Source: an uncultured Bacteroidaceae bacterium
Lineage (GTDB): Bacteria; Bacteroidota; Bacteroidia; Bacteroidales; Bacteroidaceae
DNA: 33,670 nucleotides
Direction: 5' to 3'
Assembly (NCBI GenBank): GCA_904501945.1
Contig: CAJGCU010000008.1
Location: 1-33,670 of the forward strand
Positions 15,495-23,633 of the stretch are shown one piece after another. The translations under genes were made by a program, and so were the position numbers. The notes below the pieces were generated by a model. It had not been told where the DNA came from, did no database searches, and worked only from the letters and a program-made list of their open reading frames with translations. Within the stretch, counting starts at the first letter, position 1. Every line of letters starts with the position of its first letter.

Positions 15495-16931
15495 TCAATG
15501 CTTATTTACTGTTTTTACCACTTCATCAAAGATTTCAACAGAAAAACGTCCACGAAGTCCTTCAACCCACTGCTTCTCAAGCGAATTCTGATAATCAGTG
15601 GTTACTTGCCCGCGGACATCCTTATAAGTACGAGGCTTTTTCAGTTTTTGACCATAAATATCTACAAACGGATATCCTTCTTTCAGTTTCTGTTCTCTGT
15701 CTTGCTTGAAAACAATACTGTCAACAAACGCATTGTCTCCCTGGTTAAACAATCCTCTTTCCACACGAACCATTTTCACGGAATCATTATTCAACTCAGA
15801 AACCATTGTTTCCGCCCATTTTTCTTCTGGCACTTTTTTCAGCAACTTCTTGGCTTTTGCCAAAGTTGCCTCATCTTTTGCATGAATAACTACACCGCTA
15901 AATCGTGGCAAATCCCATTTGTAATTTTTCTTATTTTTCTTAAAGAATGCTTCTAATCCCGCTTCATCAACCTGAGCTTTATCCCAAACATCCTTCTTTG
16001 CCACCTCATACATCAACGTGCCATCATAATATTCTTGAGAAAGATTCTTCAACTCTGCATCTTTCTCAATTACATCTGCATGAAGCACTTCTATTACTTC
16101 TGCACGCTCTACCCCCCTGGCATTCACGATTGAATCAATATACGCCTCGGCGGCCACTTCTTTAATTCCTCTCTGTTCAAGAAATTTAAGGATGTTGTCT
16201 CGATGATACTCATAGGGTTCAAACGGATGTCTTTCTGTCATATAAATGATATGGTATCCCACCGTAGATTTTATAGGAGCAGACATTTCTCCTGCAGCCA
16301 AAGCAAATGCAGCCTTCTCAAAATCAGGAATCATCATACCTTTTCCGAACTGTCCTAAAGACCCGCCACGTTGTGCCGACCCCTTGTCATCACTCTTTTC
16401 TGTCGCGATTTCAGCAAAACGTTCAGCCAGTTGTTCCTTCGGCACCGACTTCAGCACCTCATAGATGCTATCTATCCTTGCCTTCCCGGCAGCTTGCTGT
16501 TCTGCTGTGGCATCCTGACGTAGCAATACTAGAATATGGCTTGCCGTCAACAAGTCCTGCCCCTCAAAACGAGATGCCGTATTGTCATAAGTCCGACGAG
16601 CCTCACGTTCTATATAGGCAGAATCCACAATTGTCGGAATCACCATCTGTTCTTTATAGCTGTTTAGCTCCTTACGGATGGAAGGAATCGTATCCATCTT
16701 CTGACGTTCAGCTTCTGCCACTTTCAGTTTGAAATCCACATATAAAGGCACATACTCCTCCACGGTCTTCTTGTCCAACACACCGTCTGAATTATTCTTG
16801 TTGAACGAATACTCAAATTCGCTTCTCGCAATACTCTTACCATTGATTTTCATGATAACAGGATCAGCCGTTTGCGCCATTGCAGAAAGTCCCGTCAACA
16901 GAGAAGCCACAAATAATACTATCTTTTTCAT
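15495..16931 (-). CDS. Periplasmic parvulin-type peptidyl-prolyl isomerase
   Basis: 478 aa. Signal peptide MKKIVLFVASLLTGLSAMAQ. An N-terminal helical segment (DPVIMKINGKSIARSEFEYS) resembles the SurA/PpiD chaperone arm. A complete parvulin domain lies about 128-240: LTASHILVLLRQDA, RGGSLGQFGKGMMIPDFEKA and GYHIIYMTERHP. The C-terminal 230 residues are lysine-rich and helical, with a second, degenerate isomerase-like segment (LPRFSGVVIHAKDEATLAKA). First gene of the operon with surA, the ostA-like gene, a small membrane protein and mutL. Probable role: folding of outer-membrane and secreted proteins. Confidence 0.88.
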   Translation of the reverse strand: MKKIVLFVASLLTGLSAMAQTADPVIMKINGKSIARSEFEYSFNKNNSDGVLDKKTVEEYVPLYVDFKLKVAEAERQKMDTIPSIRKELNSYKEQMVIPTIVDSAYIEREARRTYDNTASRFEGQDLLTASHILVLLRQDATAEQQAAGKARIDSIYEVLKSVPKEQLAERFAEIATEKSDDKGSAQRGGSLGQFGKGMMIPDFEKAAFALAAGEMSAPIKSTVGYHIIYMTERHPFEPYEYHRDNILKFLEQRGIKEVAAEAYIDSIVNARGVERAEVIEVLHADVIEKDAELKNLSQEYYDGTLMYEVAKKDVWDKAQVDEAGLEAFFKKNKKNYKWDLPRFSGVVIHAKDEATLAKAKKLLKKVPEEKWAETMVSELNNDSVKMVRVERGLFNQGDNAFVDSIVFKQDREQKLKEGYPFVDIYGQKLKKPRTYKDVRGQVTTDYQNSLEKQWVEGLRGRFSVEIFDEVVKTVNKH

Positions 16932-16964
16932 TTATATAAATTTCGTAATTAAGAATTTTAGTTA

Positions 16965-16972
16965 CAAAGATA
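16965..16972 (-). promoter_or_regulatory. Candidate -7 box of the PPIase-surA-ostA-mutL operon
   Basis: TATCTTTG on the minus strand, an exact TAnnTTTG, 34 nt before the ATG at 16931. No TTTG at the expected -33 distance, so support is partial. Confidence 0.4.
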
Positions 16973-17067
16973 CGAAAAACAAACGAATAAGCGGCTACCA
17001 CACATGCGGTAATCGCTCCTATCATCTATTTTTAACAATTATTCATCCCTTTTTGTTCAGAAGCTAT

Positions 17068-17114
17068 AAAAAATCGTACCCCTCGGGTCCGTTTCGTCGG
17101 ACCCGAGGGGTACG
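17068..17114 (-). terminator. GC-rich hairpin terminator of guaB
   Basis: A perfect 17-bp stem, 17075-17091 (starting cgtacccctcgggtcc) against 17098-17114, loop tttcgt, followed on the minus strand by six T (17068-17073). It lies about 80 nt past the guaB stop. The stem is part of a dispersed repeat (17074-17140), so the terminator appears to have been supplied by that element. Confidence 0.75.
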
Positions 17115-17140
17115 GCATATCGGAGTCGAGGGGTGCGATT
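17074..17140. repeat. GC-rich dispersed palindromic repeat, copy 1
   Basis: The right half (acccgaggggtacggcatat from 17101, then cggagtcgaggggtgcga) closely matches 33631-33668 (acccgaggggtgcggcaagg, then cggaggcgacgggtgcgg), with only a few substitutions and no gaps. Both copies are GC-rich in an A/T-rich genome and both are intergenic. Within copy 1 the sequence cccctcg or its complement occurs three times, which permits two alternative stems. Confidence 0.7.
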
Positions 17141-17194
17141 TCTCAAAACCCCAACGCATTGTTCAAAATGCGTAGAATTATCCTCTTATTTTTA

Positions 17195-18673
17195 TTACTG
17201 CGGACGGCTATAGTTTGGTGCCTCGCTTGTGATAATCACCTCATGCGGATGGCTCTCCTGCACACCAGCATTAGTGATACGAGTAAACTTTGCATCATGC
17301 AACTCAACGATGTCTGCCGCACCACAATAGCCCATACCTGAACGGAGACCGCCTACAAGCTGATAGATAACCTCTTGAACTGTACCTTTGTAAGGAACAC
17401 GGCCCGCAATACCTTCTGGAACCAGTTTCTTCGCCTCAACGACACCGCTTTGGAAATAGCGGTCTTTTGAACCATTTTCCATTGCTTCAAGCGAACCCAT
17501 ACCACGGTAGCTCTTGAACTTACGCCCATTGAAAAGTATTGTTTCTCCTGGAGCTTCTTCTGTTCCGGCCACCAAAGAACCAATCATCACCGAGTTACCA
17601 CCAGCAGCAAGTGCCTTCACAATATCACCTGAATAACGAAGACCTCCGTCTGCAATGAGAGGAACGCCTGTACCTGCAAGTGCCTGAGCGACATCATAAA
17701 TAGCACTGAGCTGAGGAACACCAACTCCGGCCACGACACGAGTTGTACAAATAGAGCCCGGACCGATTCCCACCTTAACAGCATCTGCGCCTGCCTCAAC
17801 AAGAGCCTTTGCCGCATCTCCGGTTGCAATATTTCCTACAACAATATCGACATCGGGGAATGCCTGCTTCGCTTCACGAACCTTATCAATAACCCCCTTA
17901 GAATGTCCATGTGCAGTATCAATAATGATAGCATCAACGCCTGCCTTCACCAATGCCTCCATGCGCTGGAACGTATCAGCAGTAACACCCACACCTGCAG
18001 CCACGCGCAAACGTCCCTTTGAGTCCTTGCATGCCATTGGCTTGTCCTTCGCCTTTGTGATGTCCTTGTATGTGATAAGACCTATCAACTTGTTATCATT
18101 ATCTACAACGGGAAGCTTCTCAATCTTATGTTCGAGAAGAATGCGAGAAGCGCTTTCCAAATCAGCCTGCTGATGCGTCACAACAAGCCCCTCCTTAGTC
18201 ATCACCTCGTCAATTTTACGATCCATATCAGTCTGGAAACGCAAGTCGCGATTAGTAACAATACCCACTAACGTATTGACATCATCCACAACTGGAATGC
18301 CGCCAATATGGTATTCTGCCATAAGATCCAAAGCATCCTTAACTGTAGAACCACGCTTAATCGTTACAGGATCGTAAATCATGCCATTTTCTGCACGCTT
18401 TACGATTGCCACTTGACGAGCCTGATCCTCAATAGACATATTCTTATGAATTACGCCAATACCACCTTCACGAGCTATCGCAATAGCCATAGGAGCCTCA
18501 GTGACCGTATCCATGGCAGCAGTCACGAATGGGATTTTCAGTTCAATGTTTCTTGAAAATTTAGTACTGAGAGAAACCTCGCGAGGAAGAACCTTTGAAT
18601 ATGCTGGAATTAACAGCACATCGTCAAATGTCAGTCCTTCCATTACAACTTTATCTGCAATAAATGATGACAT
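17195..18673 (-). CDS. guaB: Inosine-5'-monophosphate dehydrogenase
   Basis: Oxidises IMP to XMP with NAD+, the committed step of GTP synthesis. 492 aa from ATG 18673 (MSSFIADKVVMEGLTFDDVL), the family start. A longer in-frame reading back to 18787 would translate the promoter region and a heptamer repeat and is rejected. TIM barrel with a tandem CBS (Bateman) insertion at about residues 95-210 (YDPVTIKRGSTVKDALDLMA, IGGIPVVD, RILLEHKIEKLPVVD). The catalytic loop is GIGPGSICTTR with nucleophile C309; the flap and IMP sites include GSLVAGTEEAPGE and KSYRGMGSLEAM. Followed by a strong GC-rich hairpin terminator and preceded by the recQ terminator, so it is probably a single-gene unit. Confidence 0.96.
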   Translation of the reverse strand: MSSFIADKVVMEGLTFDDVLLIPAYSKVLPREVSLSTKFSRNIELKIPFVTAAMDTVTEAPMAIAIAREGGIGVIHKNMSIEDQARQVAIVKRAENGMIYDPVTIKRGSTVKDALDLMAEYHIGGIPVVDDVNTLVGIVTNRDLRFQTDMDRKIDEVMTKEGLVVTHQQADLESASRILLEHKIEKLPVVDNDNKLIGLITYKDITKAKDKPMACKDSKGRLRVAAGVGVTADTFQRMEALVKAGVDAIIIDTAHGHSKGVIDKVREAKQAFPDVDIVVGNIATGDAAKALVEAGADAVKVGIGPGSICTTRVVAGVGVPQLSAIYDVAQALAGTGVPLIADGGLRYSGDIVKALAAGGNSVMIGSLVAGTEEAPGETILFNGRKFKSYRGMGSLEAMENGSKDRYFQSGVVEAKKLVPEGIAGRVPYKGTVQEVIYQLVGGLRSGMGYCGAADIVELHDAKFTRITNAGVQESHPHEVIITSEAPNYSRPQ

Positions 18674-18696
18674 AGTGTTTAAGATTTTATTGCATG

Positions 18697-18704
18697 CAAA
18701 GGTA
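18697..18704 (-). promoter_or_regulatory. guaB: Candidate -7 box of guaB
   Basis: TACCTTTG on the minus strand, a strong TAnnTTTG match 24 nt before the ATG. The expected -33 position falls inside the aatgaag repeat (18714-18741) and reads CTTC rather than TTTG. Confidence 0.5.
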
Positions 18705-18713
18705 CGAATTAAA

Positions 18714-18741
18714 AATGAAGAATGAAGAATGAAGAATGAAG
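18714..18741. repeat. Tandem heptamer aatgaag, four copies
   Basis: Four perfect consecutive units of aatgaag, with an imperfect related stretch downstream (aaatgaagaacgaag near 18764-18778). It spans the position expected for the -33 element of the guaB promoter, in the recQ-guaB gap. Confidence 0.8.
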
Positions 18742-18758
18742 AAAATTCACTTATCATG

Positions 18759-18799
18759 AAAAAAAATGAAGAACGAAGCATCCACACACCCCGTTCTCC
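18759..18799 (-). terminator. Terminator of recQ
   Basis: 8-bp stem with one G-U pair: 18768-18775 (gaagaacg) against 18792-18799 (cgttctcc), 16-nt loop, then on the minus strand A and eight T (18759-18766). It begins just after the recQ stop. Confidence 0.6.
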
Positions 18800-18804
18800 G
18801 TTTT

Positions 18805-21393
18805 TTAATTCGCTAATTCGCTGATAAATTTGATGCGGACAAGCCTAACGTCTTCTTCATAAATGTCTCCATCCAAATTATCAAGCGCCGTATCCAAATC
18901 ATCCGTCTCGCTCTTGCGGAAATAATCATAGATTTCGTCAACGACGTCTTCGTCCATTTCTATTTCCTCAAAATAATAATCAATATTGAGTTTTGTACCG
19001 CTATACACGATTGCTTCCATTTCATCAAGAAGTTCATCAAAGTCAAAGCCATTGGCTTTTGCAATATCCTCAAGATCAACCTTTCGGTCTATTGCCTGTA
19101 TGATTTTCACCTTCACCTTCGACTTATTTGCAACCGTCCTAACTCGCATATCCGTCGGACGAACAATGTCGTTTTCTTCACAATGTCGTTTAATCAACTT
19201 GCAGAACTCGTCCCCGTATCGCTTGGCCTTCCCGGCTCCGACTCCCGGAATGTTCAGCAATTCCTCTTCGCTAACAGGGTAAAGCGTTGACATAGATTCC
19301 AGCGATGCATCTTGGAACACCACATATGGCGGTACATCATGCTTTTTTGCAATCTTTTTGCGCAAATCCAACAGCATTGCATACAAAGCCTCATCAGTAA
19401 CACTGGTTGCACAATGTTCTGCACTATCATCAAAGCCATCATCAAAATCATTATCTTCTACGACCATGAAAGAAACTGGCTTTTTGATAAATTTCTTTCC
19501 TGCTTTCGTCAGCTTGATCACACCATAAGTTTCCACTTCTTTCTCTATGTAGCCATCAAGAGCCGCCTGAGCGAAAATAGCATTCCACATCGTAGCTTCC
19601 ACGTCTGCACCAGCGCCAAACTGCTCCAGTTTATCGTGATGGTGACTCAGAATCATCTCATTTTCCTCCCCACGCAATATGCTAACGATATATTCCTTCT
19701 TGAAATTCTCTTTCACGCCAAGGATAACTTGCAAAGCAAGCAAGAGATTGTCCTTTTCCTCCACTCGCGTTTTAGGATGCAGACAATTGTCACAATTACC
19801 ACAATCGTCTTTTTCATACTCCTCGCCAAAATAGTGTAGAAGCATCTTGCGACGACACACCGAAGACTCGCAATAAGCAGCCGTCTCACTCAAAAGATGA
19901 CTACCTATATCTTTCTCGGCAGGTGTCTTATCCTTCATGAATTTTTCCAGTTTTTCCAAGTCTTTATGGCAATAGAAAGTAACGCATTTTCCTTCACCGC
20001 CATCTCTACCAGCACGCCCTGTCTCCTGATAATAGCCCTCAAGACTCTTGGGAATATCATAATGAATAACGTAACGTACATCTGGCTTGTCAATACCCAT
20101 ACCAAATGCTATGGTCGCAACTATCACATCCACACGTTCCATGATAAAATCATCTTGCGTGTCACTGCGATCCTTCGAGTCCATTCCTGCATGATATGCT
20201 GCCGCCTTTATATTATTCGCCCGTAAAACTTCTGCCAAATCCTCAACTTTCTTTCGGCTCAAGCAGTAAATAATACCGCTCTTTCCTTGATTCTGCCTAA
20301 TGAATTTGATAATATCCTTTTCTACATCTGACGTTTTTTGTCTAATTTCATAATATAAATTAGAACGATTAAAAGACGACTTGTAATCCAATGCGTCAAC
20401 AATTCCAAGATTCTTCTTGATATCATTCCGCACCTTGTCAGTTGCCGTTGCCGTCAATGCTATCACAGGCGCATCATATATCTTTTCCGCAGCATTTCGG
20501 ATATCCTCATCAGCAGGAAGCTCTGGCAATGCCGCCACGGCAGGATCATCACCCACCTTTTTCCTTAATTCATCGTATTTTTTACGAATGGAAGGCATTA
20601 TTTTAATCAAAGAGTCAACAAACTTGGCATCAAGCCGAACACACTTATCAGACTTCTCCTTGATTAACTCTTTCATTTCCGAGAGGAATGACAAAAGACT
20701 AGCCAAACCTGTCACACACTGAGACAAGGCCTCAACTTTTCCTTCGTCAATACGATCCGGGAATTGCTTGTATTCTTTATTCAATTCCTCTAGCTGTACC
20801 CGTTTGGTTCTATAAGATTCAGCCAATAATCTCACAACAGAGACCTTATTGCGAGGAACAAACAATTCCACAATCGGCGCCATCGCAATCCAGTTAATGA
20901 CAGGTCTGATTTTACGATATTCAGGACGGAAGTCATGTCCCCACTCTGAAATACAGTGTGCTTCATCAATCGCAAAGAAAGAGATTTTCACCTGTCTCAA
21001 AAAATCCACATTTTCCTCTTTCGTTAAAGATTCGGGGGCGACATATAACATTTTTGTCTTTCCCGACATAATATCGGCTTTCACCTGATCAATGTTTGCT
21101 TTACTCAACGAGGAATTGATGAAATGCGCCACCCCATCCTCTTCGCTGATGTGCTTGATTGCATCCACTTGATTTTTCATCAAGGCGATAAGCGGCGAAA
21201 TGACAATGGCGGTACCCTCCATCAGCAAAGCTGGCAACTGATAGCAAAGCGACTTTCCGCCTCCTGTAGGCATCAGCACAAACGTATCATTATGACCAAG
21301 AAGATTCCGTATGATAGCCTCTTGATCTCCCTTGAACGTGTCAAATCCAAAATAGTATTTGAGGGATTGCTGAAGTGTTGCAGGTTTTTCCAT
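18805..21393 (-). CDS. recQ: ATP-dependent DNA helicase RecQ with an internal insertion
   Basis: 3'-5' DNA helicase of recombination and repair. 862 aa; Bacteroidota RecQ proteins are, from memory, about 725 aa. Helicase motifs: Walker A MPTGGGKS (41-48), DEAH (143-146) with ISEWGHDFRPEYR, IALTATATD (about 311-319), IAFGMGIDKPDVRYVIHYD, and motif VI QETGRAGRDG (456-465). The zinc site of the RQC domain is C513, C531, C534, C537 (CGNCDNC). A winged-helix region follows, then HRDC (about 663-740, with LLNIPGVGAGKAKRYG) and an acidic C-terminal extension. The oddity is about 140 residues (167-307), rich in charged helix, inserted between the DEAH motif and TATAT; without it the motifs join as in a normal RecQ. 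The frame is open throughout, so this is not a frameshift. Own promoter (21445-21475) and terminator. Confidence 0.95.
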   Translation of the reverse strand: MEKPATLQQSLKYYFGFDTFKGDQEAIIRNLLGHNDTFVLMPTGGGKSLCYQLPALLMEGTAIVISPLIALMKNQVDAIKHISEEDGVAHFINSSLSKANIDQVKADIMSGKTKMLYVAPESLTKEENVDFLRQVKISFFAIDEAHCISEWGHDFRPEYRKIRPVINWIAMAPIVELFVPRNKVSVVRLLAESYRTKRVQLEELNKEYKQFPDRIDEGKVEALSQCVTGLASLLSFLSEMKELIKEKSDKCVRLDAKFVDSLIKIMPSIRKKYDELRKKVGDDPAVAALPELPADEDIRNAAEKIYDAPVIALTATATDKVRNDIKKNLGIVDALDYKSSFNRSNLYYEIRQKTSDVEKDIIKFIRQNQGKSGIIYCLSRKKVEDLAEVLRANNIKAAAYHAGMDSKDRSDTQDDFIMERVDVIVATIAFGMGIDKPDVRYVIHYDIPKSLEGYYQETGRAGRDGGEGKCVTFYCHKDLEKLEKFMKDKTPAEKDIGSHLLSETAAYCESSVCRRKMLLHYFGEEYEKDDCGNCDNCLHPKTRVEEKDNLLLALQVILGVKENFKKEYIVSILRGEENEMILSHHHDKLEQFGAGADVEATMWNAIFAQAALDGYIEKEVETYGVIKLTKAGKKFIKKPVSFMVVEDNDFDDGFDDSAEHCATSVTDEALYAMLLDLRKKIAKKHDVPPYVVFQDASLESMSTLYPVSEEELLNIPGVGAGKAKRYGDEFCKLIKRHCEENDIVRPTDMRVRTVANKSKVKVKIIQAIDRKVDLEDIAKANGFDFDELLDEMEAIVYSGTKLNIDYYFEEIEMDEDVVDEIYDYFRKSETDDLDTALDNLDGDIYEEDVRLVRIKFISELAN

Positions 21394-21444
21394 GTAATAT
21401 TAGAGAGTATCGATTAAACTTCTTATTTTTTTACTTTCTACCAA

Positions 21445-21475
21445 CAAAGTTATAAATCAGTTTTGTTTTTTCAAA
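21445..21475 (-). promoter_or_regulatory. recQ: Promoter of recQ
   Basis: Minus-strand TTTG (complement of 21472-21475), a 19-nt spacer, TAACTTTG (complement of 21445-21452): exact consensus spacing and sequence. Located in the clpX-recQ gap, it indicates that recQ can be transcribed independently of clpPX. Confidence 0.75.
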
Positions 21476-21518
21476 GAAAACACGGAAAAAGTACGACCCT
21501 AAATATCAAAAAATACTT

Positions 21519-22751
21519 TCATCGGTCTTCCGTACTCTCTTTTAGCACTGCGATATTCGTATTTTCCACACGCCTCTGTGCGTACTCAAGCGTTACCTTA
21601 TACGTCTTCACGCCAGTTGAAGGAACCTCAAACATCGCCTCCATCATGATAGTTTCTATCAACGAACGCAAGCCTCGTGCTCCAAGTCCAAATTCGACCG
21701 CCTTATCCACAACGTAATCCAGCACATCGTCTTCAAATTTCAATTTCACGCCATCTATCTCAAACATCTTGACATACTGCTTGACAATAGAATTCTTCGG
21801 TTCAGTCATAATTGAACGAAGCGCCTGCCTATCAAGCGGTTCCAAATGTGTCAGGATAGGCAATCGGCCAATGATTTCCGGTATAAGTCCAAAAGACTTC
21901 AAGTCCATCGGCGCAATATACTGCATCATGTTTGACTTGTCCAGCTTTGCCACATTTCTCGATGCGTCAAAACCTACCACATGGGTATTCAAACGCTGAG
22001 CTATGCGCTTCTCTATACCATCAAAGGCACCGCCGCAGATAAAAAGGATATTTTTTGTGTCCACTTGAATAAACTGCTGTTCTGGATGTTTACGCCCACC
22101 TTGAGGCGGAACATTCACAACGCTTCCTTCAAGCAATTTCAGCAGTCCCTGCTGCACACCCTCGCCACTAACGTCACGCGTAATGCTCGGGTTGTCACTC
22201 TTGCGGGCAATCTTATCTATTTCGTCAATAAAAACGATACCTCTTTCTGCCAGACGCACGTCACCGCCAGCAGCTTGCAGCAGTCTAACAAGAAGGCTTT
22301 CCACATCTTCACCCACATAACCAGCTTCGGTCAATACTGTTGCATCAACTATAGCAAATGGCACAAGAAGCATCTTGGCTATCGTACGTGCCAAAAGCGT
22401 CTTTCCTGTACCCGTGCTTCCCACCATGACGATGTTAGACTTCTCTAGTTCCACTTCATCGGCATCTGCCTGATGATTCAGTCGCTTGTAATGGTTATAA
22501 ACAGCCACCGAAAGTGCTATCTTTGCCGAATCTTGTCCTATCACGTACCGATCCAGATATTCTTTAATTTCTTTAGGCTTCGGCAAATCCTTCAACATTA
22601 AGTCCTTGCTTTTGTTTGTCTTGGACTCTTTGATGATAGCATTAGCCTGTTCTATACACTCATCACAGATGAAACCCTCCGCTCCATAGATGAGCAGTTC
22701 CACCTGATCTTCACGACGCCCACAAAACGAGCATTTATTCATCTTTGCCAC
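21519..22751 (-). CDS. clpX: ClpX, ATPase subunit of the ClpXP protease
   Basis: AAA+ unfoldase that recognises tagged substrates and feeds them to ClpP. 410 aa. The N-terminal zinc-binding domain has CSFC (C7, C10) and CDEC (C29, C32). Walker A is GSTGTGKT (111-118); Walker B is GIVFIDEIDK (DE 176-177). The pore-loop stretch is EAGYVGEDVE. Sensor/arginine-finger region ends near LGARGLRSLIETIMMEAMFE. Start: GTG 22751 gives MAKMNKCSFC; an ATG at 22742 (MNKCSFC) is an alternative. Gene order tig-clpP-clpX is the classical arrangement, with 30 nt between clpP and clpX, so the two subunits are co-transcribed. Confidence 0.96.
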   Translation of the reverse strand: MAKMNKCSFCGRREDQVELLIYGAEGFICDECIEQANAIIKESKTNKSKDLMLKDLPKPKEIKEYLDRYVIGQDSAKIALSVAVYNHYKRLNHQADADEVELEKSNIVMVGSTGTGKTLLARTIAKMLLVPFAIVDATVLTEAGYVGEDVESLLVRLLQAAGGDVRLAERGIVFIDEIDKIARKSDNPSITRDVSGEGVQQGLLKLLEGSVVNVPPQGGRKHPEQQFIQVDTKNILFICGGAFDGIEKRIAQRLNTHVVGFDASRNVAKLDKSNMMQYIAPMDLKSFGLIPEIIGRLPILTHLEPLDRQALRSIMTEPKNSIVKQYVKMFEIDGVKLKFEDDVLDYVVDKAVEFGLGARGLRSLIETIMMEAMFEVPSTGVKTYKVTLEYAQRRVENTNIAVLKESTEDR

Positions 22752-22781
22752 TTAATAATATTTTAAATTGTATAGAATTCG

Positions 22782-23450
22782 TCAAGCCTTTCTCAGCAGC
22801 ACCTCATCAATCATGCCATATTCTTTTGCTTCTTCAGCAGTCATCCAATAGTCACGGTCACTATCTGCCCAAACCTTATCAAAAGGCTGGTGACTGTGGT
22901 CGCTGATGATCGTATAAAGTTCCTTCTTCAGTTTCTGAATCTCACGAGCCGTAATTTCAATATCGCTCGCCTGTCCCTGCGCACCTCCCATTGGCTGATG
23001 AATCATGATGCGGCTATGAGGCAACGCACTGCGCTTACCCTCCTTACCTGCCACCAACAGCACCGCTGCCATGCTTGCAGACATGCCCGTACAGATGGTC
23101 TGCACATCGCTGTTGATAAACTGCATGGTATCATAGATACCAAGTCCGGCATACACACTACCACCTGGAGAGTTAATATAGATACTGATATCCTTGCCGC
23201 TATCCACGCTGTCCAAATAAAGCATCTGAGCCTGCAACACATTAGCCGTATAGTCATTCACCTCTGTACCCAGAAAGATGATTCTGTCCATCATCAGACG
23301 AGAAAACACATCAAGCTGAGTAACATTCAGTTGTCGTTCTTCTAATATATAGGGGTTCAAATAACCGGCCTGAGCTTTCATCACATCGTCAAGCACCATG
23401 CTGTTCACTCCCAGATGCTTGGTTGCATATTTTTGAAAATCGTTTATCAT
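22782..23450 (-). CDS. clpP: ClpP, proteolytic subunit of ClpXP
   Basis: Serine protease that forms the double-heptameric chamber of ClpXP. 222 aa. The catalytic triad is visible: serine in GMSASMAAVLL (S126), histidine in RIMIHQPMGG (H151), aspartate in SDRDYWMTAEEA (D200). The oxyanion/substrate strand is NSPGGSVYAG. The N-terminal extension (about 30 residues) is the usual propeptide-like region. Transcribed with clpX. Its promoter (23567-23596) overlaps the tig terminator, and its leader of about 110 nt contains an inverted repeat followed by a short T-run. Confidence 0.96.
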   Translation of the reverse strand: MINDFQKYATKHLGVNSMVLDDVMKAQAGYLNPYILEERQLNVTQLDVFSRLMMDRIIFLGTEVNDYTANVLQAQMLYLDSVDSGKDISIYINSPGGSVYAGLGIYDTMQFINSDVQTICTGMSASMAAVLLVAGKEGKRSALPHSRIMIHQPMGGAQGQASDIEITAREIQKLKKELYTIISDHSHQPFDKVWADSDRDYWMTAEEAKEYGMIDEVLLRKA

Positions 23451-23487
23451 AATTCTTTATTTATATCAATAAATATATGTGTTTCAA

Positions 23488-23553
23488 TCACCAAATGCTT
23501 CTTATCGAGAACAAAAGCCGCACATTCATGTCAACATTTCAAATGCGGCAGAT
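23488..23553 (-). promoter_or_regulatory. Possible hairpin in the clpP leader
   Basis: On the minus strand GCCGCA and TGCGGC enclose about 21 nt, and the right arm is followed by TTTTG, giving a terminator-like shape between the predicted clpP start point and its ATG. The loop also contains the small palindrome catttgaaatg. The T-run is short, so attenuation is only a possibility. Confidence 0.3.
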
Positions 23554-23566
23554 TTCCTATCTTATG

Positions 23567-23596
23567 CAAAGTTATAAAAAAAGTGGTAAGAACAAA
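23567..23596 (-). promoter_or_regulatory. Promoter of clpP-clpX
   Basis: Minus-strand TTTG (complement of 23593-23596), an 18-nt spacer, TAACTTTG (complement of 23567-23574). The -33 box falls exactly in the loop of the tig terminator hairpin. Confidence 0.6.
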
Positions 23597-23616
23597 AAAT
23601 TCTTACCACTTTTTTT
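23576..23616 (-). terminator. Terminator of tig
   Basis: Perfect 17-bp stem, 23576-23592 (aaaaaaagtggtaagaa) against 23600-23616, with a 7-nt loop. Both ends are A/T runs, so it can act in either direction. It begins 18 nt after the tig stop. Confidence 0.88.
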
Positions 23617-23633
23617 TATAACTTTAATATTTA

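Noticed and set aside
18674..18787. N-terminal extension of guaB
   Set aside because: It would translate the TACCTTTG promoter box and the heptamer repeat; the family start is MSSFIADKVV at 18673.
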